Assembly: GCA_963682175.1 (NCBI GenBank)
Contig: OY821790.1
Location: 2,492,501 to 2,556,500, forward strand
DNA length: 64,000 nucleotides
Reading direction: 5' to 3'
From: Triglochin maritima
Lineage: Eukaryota > Streptophyta > Magnoliopsida > Alismatales > Juncaginaceae
Position numbers and translations under genes: made by a program. Shown in pieces: positions 47,112-55,939 of the stretch; the first letter of the stretch is position 1; each line of letters starts with the position of its first letter. The notes under the pieces were generated by a model. That model was not told the DNA's origin, did no database searches, and saw nothing but the letters and a program-made list of their open reading frames with translations.

Positions 47112-48586
47112 TGTTGGCTTTTTTGCCTTAATCTATGTTTTTATGATTTAATCAACCTATCTTAATTATGATCTTGTAGAGTAGCACACATATTGCTTTG
47201 CATATATATTGTTTTGTGCTAACTTCTACAGGTGATCAAGACTCAAGGAAGAAAGGAAATCAAGTTAAGACATGTAATAAAGCTCATTTGAAGACATGTA
47301 ATTCACATTTCTTTAAGTCTTAGGAACTTTGTGTAATTGAGCATACTTGAGCTAAAAACTACTCAAACACACACTAGTTTCCTTATAGAAACACACACAA
47401 AATTTCATATAATTTGGACTTTAATAGATCACCTAAACTTAGACTGCTAAACACTAAACCAAAACCTAAACAGTCTGCCCACATTCGGTCGACCGAGTGA
47501 TCATATATTATGTTAGTGTTTTACTGCCCAAGTTCGGTCAACCGTCCAGACCTTTTCGGTCGACCGAGTCAACATATTTTTCCAATCGTTTGTTTTTTCG
47601 TTTATACCAACGGTCGTATTCGTATTATTTCTAAATACCCCAAATCAATTTAGAGTATCGGTCGACCGAGGACCTTGTTCGGTCGACCGAACTAAGACAT
47701 CTCGACAAACCTAGAATGCATGTTGAAATTCGGTCGACCGTGGATCTTGTTTCGGTCGACCGAATATGATCTTGTTTGTCAACCCTGTAGAGCCTGTGAT
47801 AAATCGGTCGACCGAACCTATCTCAGTGTTCGACCGATAACTTAAGTGTACCTAGAACATAGCCTTTGACGGTCGACCGTTCCTTAATCGGTCGACCGAA
47901 CTAAGTTCAAATTTGCAAAATGGTCGACCGTTCAGCCGGATCCGGTCGGCCGAACTTATCCAGAGTTGGGTCATACAAGTTTCTATTTTGTGTATCTTAC
48001 ACCAACTCTTACCTAATTAACCCCAACGGCTATATTCTCTCTAGTTCTTATAAATAAAGTTGTAAAACACATTTTAACACAACTCTCCCACTACTATTTG
48101 TCAAATACATTAGAGAGAAACTCCCAAGTCTCTCAATCCCCAAATCGTACTCTCCAAGCTTAAACTTTCACATCTTATCATCAATTCCACATCCCAAGCT
48201 AAGTGTGCTCAAGTTAGAGAGTGTGTTCCACCCAACATTGTTGTCCAAGGAAGCAAGGACTTCGGTGAAAGCCCGAAATGTTCCTCTGGGATTGTGAGAG
48301 GAAAGTCAAGCTCACGAGGGTGTTCGTGGAACTTGTTTTTTAAAAGGCTTAATCTCGAGCCGGAATGAAGTTGATCGTAAAGACGCGAGCGGAACTCGAG
48401 GGAGATCGAGCGGAGTTTGCAAGAGAGGAAGTAGGCCGGAGGCCGGACCTCTTTAAAATCTGGTGTCACCATTGTGGTTTTCTTTACTTGCTTGTTTTTG
48501 TTTAATTCTGCTGCATATCTTTGATTGTTTAAACAAGTAGGTAATTAGTTTAAAAGTGAATAGAATAAGAGAGCCTCACGATCCCA
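47112..48586 (+). repeat. 3' LTR of element B
   Basis: 1,475 bp. Palindrome pairs include 47535/47557, 47659/47680 and 47731/47753. An intact TATAAATA is at 48049-48056. The conserved leader spans about 48250-48480. The end is set at CCCA (48586) by comparison with the 5' LTR, with a small indel near the end. Confidence 0.85.
48049..48056 (+). promoter_or_regulatory. TATA box in element B 3' LTR only
   Basis: TATAAATA. The corresponding place in the 5' LTR has lost it by a deletion of about 11 bp. Confidence 0.7.
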
Positions 48587-48587
48587 T

Positions 48588-48592
48588 AGAGG
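48588..48592. repeat. Candidate target-site duplication AGAGG, right
   Basis: Partner of 43316-43320. Confidence 0.5.
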
Positions 48593-48861
48593 GTGGGGTC
48601 ATCCGGGGATGGTGGCAGGGTGGGAGAGGAAGGCGGAGGATTCTAATTAAGGTTTTGATTTTGGGGTTCAAATTTAGATATCAAAATTAATTTGTTTGAA
48701 ACATATAATAAAATAAAATTTATTATGATTGGCTGGGGGAGGTGGAGGGTGGTGGTGAGGGCGAGGAGGGAGGGGAGGTTGGTGGGGGTGGCGATGGGTG
48801 GAGGGGAGAATGGTGAGGAGTAGGAAGAAGAGGGGGACTAGACGTGTTGGTTTGGCGTTAG

Positions 48862-49087
48862 GTTTTATGTCTTTAACTTTTTGATTTTAATATTAAAAAT
48901 ATTTGTATTTTACGAGCTTTAATTTGCAAATTGTCTAACGGTGACAGTGATGATGTGGGCCCCACTAATGACAGAGGTGCATATGAGAAGATATGTTCGA
49001 TTTACAGGTACACATCCGATAATAGTGAAAACTCAAGTACATATCGCCAATTAAGTAACTTGAAAGGCGCACCTTAACAAATTACCC
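48862..49087 (-). repeat. Right terminal inverted repeat of the 42430-49087 element
   Basis: Reverse-complement match to 42430-42670, ending AAATTACCC at 49087. Confidence 0.75.
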
Positions 49088-49887
49088 TTTAGTATCAACT
49101 TTGACACTACGTGGATACATTTCAACTTTCATTTTTCTTACATTTTATTATTGAATTTCAAAAATTATTCAATAGTAAATTACCGAATATGAGTTAAATA
49201 CTCTGAAGTGCGAACAAGAAAAATATAAATTATTTTTATAAAAACAGAAAATTCTAGAGAATGGAAAAGAGATTATTTGAAGACTAAAATCCTTCCGGAG
49301 GTAAGTACGAAGGTTTTCATATATAACATTTGCAAGATGTCACCAAACACCAAAGAAAAGAGATTTCTAGAGACAGAAAGTGACTAAAAAAAATTCCTTT
49401 CAAGAAAATGTATTTTTTTAAATATTTTTCTTGAAATTGTCTCTTCGACAATCTCTCGTTTGCTCTATAAATATTTTTGTTTCGCAAACTCCTGAGAAAA
49501 AGAAAAATAAATAAATAAATAATTATTTCTAAAACATAATGCAATTTCCTAGACAAACCACTACAAAGACGAAGAAAGGGTGTAATGACGTGGATGGACA
49601 AATATGTGAAGTTGTATGCCAAGTTAATTGCAACTGAAATTTTAGACAATTTGCAACAAAAACACCATGTTTCCGCATACTGTATTGTACAAAATTACAT
49701 AATTTGTTTATCTTTAATTAATGTTAATTTAATGGTAACTACTATTCGTCGCCGGAAAACTACTTAAATCGCCCCAAAAATGACTTTTTTGCCCTTAACA
49801 AATCAATTAATACTCATTTCGTCTCGTGTCTTTAAACAAGATGTTTGATTCAGTTTTACTCACATTCCTAGTACCAACACCACGAAA
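49088..49887. other. AT-rich spacer before the MULE
   Basis: No credible gene; short frames only. A MULE terminal inverted repeat was looked for here but not recognised. Confidence 0.5.
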
Positions 49888-52184
49888 ATGTCTAGCGAAG
49901 CACTTGAATCCGGCGAGGTAACGGGGGTGAAATTTTTTTCCCGACTCGGGCGTCTGGCTAAGCCGCCTCCACCAAGGTGGAGGCGTCTGGATAAGCCGCC
50001 TCCACATAGGTGGAGGGGGTTTAGCCAGACACCTCCACCTATGTGGAGGCGTCGTAGACGGACGCCTCCACTAGGGTAGAGGCGTCTGCCTAACACGCCT
50101 CGACATACGTGGAGGCGTGTTAGCCAGCCGCCCGTTTTTTTGTTTTTTTTAATTTTTTGTTAAATTCAATTTTTTCAGGTTCCGTTGCAAGATTTCGGTG
50201 GTGATGGAGTAGATTACAGTGAGCTTTTTGACAGTAAAGAAATATTTACAGCAATCGAGGAAGCTTGTAAATGGGCGAAACAAGTTGCACTAGGAGCCGG
50301 ATTTTTTTTGTTATATCATCATACAAACCAAAAGCATATAACCGGATGGATTGTTACCTGAGATGTGATCGCAGACGTGAGATGAGTTCTCGTGATACGA
50401 GTATTGCACTGCGAAAGAATACGAAAAGAAAAGGTTGCGGTTGTCGATTTTTGGTAAAAGTGGTGGAGCGACGGGATCGTGATGGATGGGTCATTGTTTC
50501 TAGTAGCATCTATGGGCAGCACAACCACCCACTTGCAGTTTATTTAGAGGGTCACCGACAGGTCAGCGGACTTAGTGCTGAGGCAAAGCAAATTGTTCGT
50601 GATATGACAGAGGCACAAGCAAGACCCCGTAACATTTTGTTGGCGGTAAAGAAGAAATTCCCGGACGATAATCCGAATCAAAGACACATTTATAACTTCA
50701 GAGAGTACATGAGGAGGACGAAATCTAAGACAGGAATCCCACGCAGTAGTTTCTTAGGGAGGCAGTGCAGCATAAGTATTTGCATTGGATTGGATTGTGG
50801 CAGATGAAGAAACTAATGTCTTGACTCACGCATTTTTGGCACATCCGACTTCAGTTCAGTTGTTGCGTACATACCCATTCGTAATCTGTATGGATTCGAC
50901 GTATAAGACGAACAAGTACAAGATGTCTTTGTTTGAGATGGTTGGGGTTACTCCAACAAACATGAATTTCCTCGTCAGATATCCAATTTTGCAGGATGAG
51001 ACTGAGTCTAGTTACCGGTGGGTGTTGGAGAGATTGCTAGATCTGTTATTGGATATTGTTTGCCCGACTGCAATAATTACGGATCGAGAGATGGGTCTGA
51101 TGCGACCAGTGGCAGAGGCTTTTCCTGAGTCTGCTCATTTACTATGCACCTGGCATATCAACAAAGACGTGTACAACTACGCATACCACCTATTCGGCAA
51201 GGAGAAGCAGCTTGCAGAGAGTTTTAGGCGTGGAAGGTGGAGGAGAGTCATGCTTTCTGATTCACAGACGGATTATGATAGAGCATTCCGTAATCTGAAG
51301 GATTCTTACAGTTCCTGGCCAGTGCTGACGAAGTATGTGGAAGACACGTGGTTGGTGCATAAATAAAATTCGTGTTGAATTGGACGAATCAAGTTTTTCA
51401 TTTCGGCAACACTACGAACTGCAGGGTGGAAAGTGCACATTCGGCTCTGAAAGAGTGGATCACTACATTGACTGCCGCTCTCGACACTCTTTTCGACCGC
51501 GTGAACTCGTCTATTGAAATGCAGTTGACGAATATTCGGAACTTTCTTGAAGATTCGAGACGTCGAAATTTGGCACAGTACATAGGTGCTCTGTTTCAGC
51601 ATATAAATGACCGAGTTTCGCATCACTGCTTGTCGTTAATGACTCAGGAGTTGAAGAGAATGGAGGACTTAAGTGATGAAATTGAATATCGTTGTGGGTG
51701 TGCTTTCCTGACAACATATGAGATTCCTTGTGCTTGTACCATGTACGAGTGTTTGGCGTCAGGTGATGGAATTTATTTAGAGCAGATTCATCCATTCTGG
51801 AAAACACTTGTTATCGGAGAAGGAGTCCAGATGTCAGAGTTTGTTGATCGGTCAGCACAAGACGCCGAGCATTTTCGGAAGCTAGTGGATGAGATCTCGC
51901 AGAGCGACCCTGCAGTAATTCGTAGTGCTTCTCGTATTTTATACGAACAGTTACACCCCGATCAGTCGAACTATGGAGAACCCGAAGAAAATACTAAGGT
52001 ACGAGGTCGACCTAGGGGAAAGTCGACACGTCGGGACCCGAGTGCCTTCGAGTATGGTGAGCGAGGTCGTGGTCGGTCTGGCAGTAGTGGGAGCAAGGGT
52101 CGTGGTCGGTCTGGCAGTAGTGGGAGCAGAGGTCGTGGTCGGTCTTCAAATTCGTCTCGATCGTCCATGAATACGGGCACATGA
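49888..52184 (+). pseudogene. MULE transposase (FAR1-like), frameshifted
   Basis: Exon 1 (49888-49917, MSSEALESGE) can splice to 50179 (GT at 49918, acceptor ttttttcag). Then come the N-terminal FAR1/WRKY-like zinc domain (KGCGCRFLV...YGQHNHPLA), the MULE catalytic core with CMDSTYKTNKY, TDREMGLM and CTWHINKDV, the later VESAHSALKEW, and a SWIM-type zinc finger (RCGCAFLTTYEIPCACTMY). The tail is a Gly/Arg/Ser-rich repeat (GRGRSGSSGS). There are at least three frame breaks: a T-run near 50300, about 50770 and about 51366. A captured or cellular FAR1 gene is less likely given the decay and the neighbouring plant-mobile-domain gene. Confidence 0.85.
49964..50117. repeat. Five-unit array of 33-bp hairpin repeats in the MULE intron
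   Basis: Units start at 49964, 49997, 50030, 50063 and 50096, exactly 33 bp apart. Each is a 22-bp inverted repeat (CGCCTCCAC...GTGGAGGCG type) plus 11 bp of linker. Mismatches differ from unit to unit, but stems stay mostly complementary. Confidence 0.88.
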
Positions 52185-52194
52185 TCGTCCATGA

Positions 52195-53242
52195 ATACGC
52201 CTCCAATAAGTCGCGTAGTCTCACTCTGGAACCGCTATTGTTGACAAAAAAGACGCAGCCTAGCAGTAAGAAGAGGTAAGCAGTCATCTGTGTATCCTCA
52301 GTCCGTGGTGGTCGCCCCCGTATGCAACACTCGTCTACAGCATCGATACTAACACCACCGCCACTCCAAAATGAGCTATCCCGCCCAAGACCCTCCAGGC
52401 TAACGCCCAACAACTCAGATACATATAACTTCAGCTCAGATGTCGGCGCCTACGCACTCACCATAGGACCCTCAACAGGAATGTGCAGAATCTGAAAGAC
52501 GTCATGCAACATGATCGTCATCTCTCCGAACGGCAAGTGGAAAGTGTTGGTGTCAGACTGCCACCGCTCCACGAATGCCGAAATCAACGGCATGTCGATG
52601 CAAGAAAACATGTTGTATGACAAGTGACCCAATCCACTGTCAACCACGGTCACCGTCATATCCTCAGTCATCATTGAACGCCATAACTGCAATGTTCGTA
52701 CAGGCTCTGTGCCGATTATGGCACTTCAAAACCTTCCGCTCCTCGCCATCCCAGATGCGTCTGGCAACGTGGCCTCCGAAACTCGGAATGACGTTGCCAT
52801 CAGGACCACCGGGTATAATATCTGTGACGATCCAAGACTCGTCCTCACCCCTCTTCTTCTTCTGAGCTCGGGCGTCTGCAGTGCACGAACTCGAATCACC
52901 GGTCACAAACCGGCCACCTCGATCCTTCCTAATGACCCACTCAGCTGAAGGACCACAATGTCGGCTCCGTCCTCGACCGGACTGATGTACCGCCTCCTCT
53001 TGTGGCCCCAAGTCGTATCGGCCCCCATCGTCACTCTCGTCGTGACTCCTCACCTCATCCGAATCATCCTCATCGTCGAAAGAATCTCCAGGTGTCTGAC
53101 GACGACGTAACAAATCTCTCTCTCTCCTAACTGAAGCAGAAATACCACGTGTACGTGGATGACGAGGACCTGACTCGTCTGCTATACTACGTACCTCGCG
53201 TAAGGGAATTGATTTTCCTTTTCCTCCACGGTAACCCGATGA
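52195..53242 (-). pseudogene. Plant mobile domain (PMD/MAIL-like) gene, broken
   Basis: Reverse strand. An exon may start at 53242 after a TAG acceptor; the first Met is at 53113. An acidic N-terminus (SFDDEDDSDEV) is followed by RRIWDGEERKVLKCHNR. After a frameshift near 52680 come SGLGHLSYNMF, PLISAFVERWQ, TFHLPFGEMTIMLHDVFQI, a stop at 52450, then AYLFLLLGCVFF. This is the plant mobile domain as in MAIN/MAIL proteins, which also occurs inside transposons. The C-terminal half is absent: its end runs into the MULE tail, which is transcribed convergently. It was probably carried by the MULE. Confidence 0.82.
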
Positions 53243-53585
53243 CTATTAATTCAATTTTAAAAAAAAATTATAAATGGATTTACTAACATAATTAAACTAA
53301 TTATTAACTTAATAATCGATTTATTTAGCAATTATCACAATTAATCAATAATCCTTTACTAAAATCGTACACAACTAATTACTAACATAATAATCAATTT
53401 ATTTAGCGATTTATTTATTAATTATCACAATTTATAATCAATAAAGGATTTCCTAAACTAATTTAACTCATTATTAACATAATATTCAATTTATTTTAAT
53501 TTTATCACAATTTATAATCAATTTTAAAAAAATAAAAAAAACAAATTCGGGGTTATCACATTTAATTTTTCTCCCTCTTGCTATC

Positions 53586-53860
53586 CTAGCATACTAGAAA
53601 TCGCCCTGATTATGTCGGATATGAAACTCGGACGTGATATTAGGCGTACCACGTTGGTCGTAGAAAATCCGACATGAATGTTCGAGTTACCACGTAGGTC
53701 ATAGAAAATCCAATGTGGTATTAGACGTACCACGTCGATTGTCAATAAATCGACATGGTTTTAGGATTACCACGTCGGTTCGTAGGAACCCGACATGGTA
53801 TATAGGGATTAATCACATCGTTTTATAGGTAAACCGACGTTGTAAACTGTAATTTTTTTT
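53586..53860. mobile_element. CACTA-like terminus with subterminal repeat array
   Basis: CATACTAGAAAT at about 53590 resembles a mutated CACTACTAGAAAT terminus. It is followed by ACCACGT-type units at 53648, 53689, 53729 and 53769 and a fifth near 53808, period about 40 bp. Each has complementary arms (ACCACGTCGGT and its complement-like CCGACATGGT). No transposase nearby and the other end was not found. Confidence 0.5.
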
Positions 53861-54261
53861 GTAAATTATAATGCATTTTCACTTTTAATTTTCAACCAAA
53901 AATCAAGCACACAAACCCAACGAGCTAGCCAAACCCGATAGACCTCATCCCTTTGCCACCCAAGTTGGCCCACCCGACCAGCCTTGCCCGAGTTGCCCTG
54001 CCCGATCGACCAACCATGCCTATTCAGCCCCGGCCGTCCAACCCCGACCATCCTTCAAATCCAGCACTTGCTAAAGATGGTACTTGTTTTTCTTGATGTG
54101 TAGAAAAATATTGATCAATATTGGATTTTTCAAGTCGATTGAGTTATGAATATGAGACCGCGGGATTGATAATTTTTTAGAGTTTGCTCATAAGAATACA
54201 AATGTTAAAAATGAAAGAAATGTATTATGTTAATGTAAGAATTATTGTAACATGTTCTTAT
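53861..54261. other. Spacer without recognised features
   Basis: Pro-rich nonsense frames (53900-54060) on the plus side reflect C-rich composition. No gene. Confidence 0.5.
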
Positions 54262-55890
54262 TGTTGGCTTTTTGGCCTTTAATCTTAATTTGGATGATTA
54301 ACAAAATAATATTATGCACATCTTCAATTAGAACATCACACACATCATACTGTCAAATTGCATAGATATTGTGTATTCCTAACAATGTAGGTGATCAAAC
54401 CAAAGGACTAATCAACTTCAAGATCAAGGCTCATGACTTGTAATCAAAGCTCAAGGACTTCATATGTAATTTTCTATTTATTTGAGTTATAGGATCAAAT
54501 GTACACTTGATGCACAAAAGATAAACTCGTCTCTGTTGGTCGACCGTTTGCCTCTCGGTCTACCAAACCTGTTCCCAACGGATGACCGAGTGACTCTCGG
54601 TGAACCGTGTTCCTAGAGTCAGTAATGACTTGATCTTCCTGGAAACCTTGTGTCGGTTTGCCGACCTTACCCGGTCAACCGTTTCCTTATCCCCAGTAGC
54701 TTCGAAATTTCTCTGGATATCTCTATTCGGTGTACCAAACGAGTATCGGTCATCCGAACATCACTTGTGTCTTTTGGCCTAAACGATTTCATCTTATTGG
54801 CCCACGTGGCACAAACTAACTCCAACAAACTTATCTTTTGTCGTTTCGCAACAAGCTTTGAAACGTCCATATCGGTCTACCGATTAATTGAAACGTCCAT
54901 ATCGGTCTACCGATTACCCTTCGGATTACCGAAGGCTTGTTGTCAATCAAAACGTAATGGCTATTTTTCCACGTAATATTTCAACCGTTATCGATAAACC
55001 ACTTTCCCAGGCAATGTCAGCAGAAAACCCGCACATGTATCGGTCAACCAACCTTTCCACACGGTATACCAAACAAGATCACCAAGTCACAACAATTCTT
55101 TACTGTCCAATTGGAACGGTGAACCGAAGTGTTCTCGGTCAACCAAATTTAATTGCTCAATATTAGGAAAAACTTACTGGAAGTTGGTGAACGGTTATCC
55201 GACCTATAGTCGATCAACTGAGTGCTTCATTCTGACCAATTAACCCACTTTATGTCGAACGACCGTTGGTCTCCCGGTCGGCCGAAGTTGCCCCGAATTC
55301 TGCCCGAGCTTAAGTCACATCTTGTTTCTTATTGGTCCAAACCTCACCAACTTACCATAATGGCTCTATTTGTTTTGAAGACTATATAAGCTTCACTTAA
55401 GAGACACATTCACTTCTCTTCTTTCCAAAAATCAATCCTACTCTTGTGCTCTCAATCTTCAAGCCTTCAAAGCTCCACCAACTCTCAAACTTCAATTAAA
55501 TTCACTCCAAGCTTAATTCCAATCCTTGAGTGCATTCAAGTTAGAGTTCAACAATCTCATTCAATTTCCATTGTGTTCTAAAGCTTCGAGGAAGCACCCT
55601 CTCGGGTTGTGACAGGAGATCCCAGCAAGGCGAGGGTGTTCGCAAGGCTCCGATTGTAAGAGGGTTTATCTTCGACCCGAAACGAAGATAATAGTGAATT
55701 CTTAAGTAGGGATCAGAGGATCGATCGAAACTTGAGGAGAGTACTAGATCACGGTGGTGTGATCGAACCTCTATAAATCTCCGGAGTCATCTTGTGGTTT
55801 GCATTCTTTCTCTTACTATTTTAATTGTGCAATTGTTTAAGAAAATTAGGACATAATCAATTCGTTCCCTCTAGATTAGTGATCGATCAA
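54262..55890 (+). repeat. 5' LTR of SIRE-like copia element C
   Basis: Starts TGTTGGCTTTTTGG. U3 (54535-55290) contains many decayed GGTCGACC-like sites (CGGTCTACC, CGGTCAACC, CGGATTACC), typically in pairs 19 bp apart (54537/54556). TATATAAG is at 55384-55391 and the conserved leader at about 55600-55790. The end is set by the primer site. Confidence 0.75.
55384..55391 (+). promoter_or_regulatory. TATA box of element C LTR
   Basis: TATATAAG downstream of the paired-site U3. Confidence 0.6.
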
Positions 55891-55898
55891 CTTATATT

Positions 55899-55910
55899 TG
55901 GTATCAGAGC
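55899..55910 (+). promoter_or_regulatory. Primer-binding site of element C
   Basis: TGGTATCAGAGC, the tRNA-Met type, about eight bases after the proposed LTR end. Confidence 0.85.
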
Positions 55911-55939
55911 ATATGCTTACTTATCTAATCCATTTAGCC

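Larger units (their letters stand above)
43322..48586 (+). mobile_element. Complete gag-only (TR-GAG-type) LTR element, element B
   Basis: 5' LTR 43322-44765, primer site, a broken gag frame, about 0.6 kb of non-coding sequence, purine tract and 3' LTR 47112-48586. No pol sequence exists between gag and the purine tract, so it must depend on a partner's enzymes. The sequence resembles the SIRE/Maximus copia group (gag style, conserved R/U5 leader). Relatives on the other strand occupy 38994-41532 and 61338-64000. Confidence 0.88.
42430..49087. mobile_element. MULE-like element with long inverted ends, split by a retroelement
   Basis: Long (about 230 bp) imperfect inverted ends flank about 0.65 kb plus 0.28 kb of unique sequence, with the 5.3-kb gag-only LTR element inserted between. 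No transposase is inside, so it would be non-autonomous. The flanking 9 bp (TTTGACTAT and TTTAGTATC) do not match well, so MULE identity is an inference from terminus length alone. Confidence 0.5.

Noticed and set aside
51925..52413. Frames overlapping the Gly/Arg/Ser-rich MULE tail on either strand
   Set aside because: Shadow frames of the tail repeat. Only the part above about 52195 on the minus strand shows plant-mobile-domain similarity.
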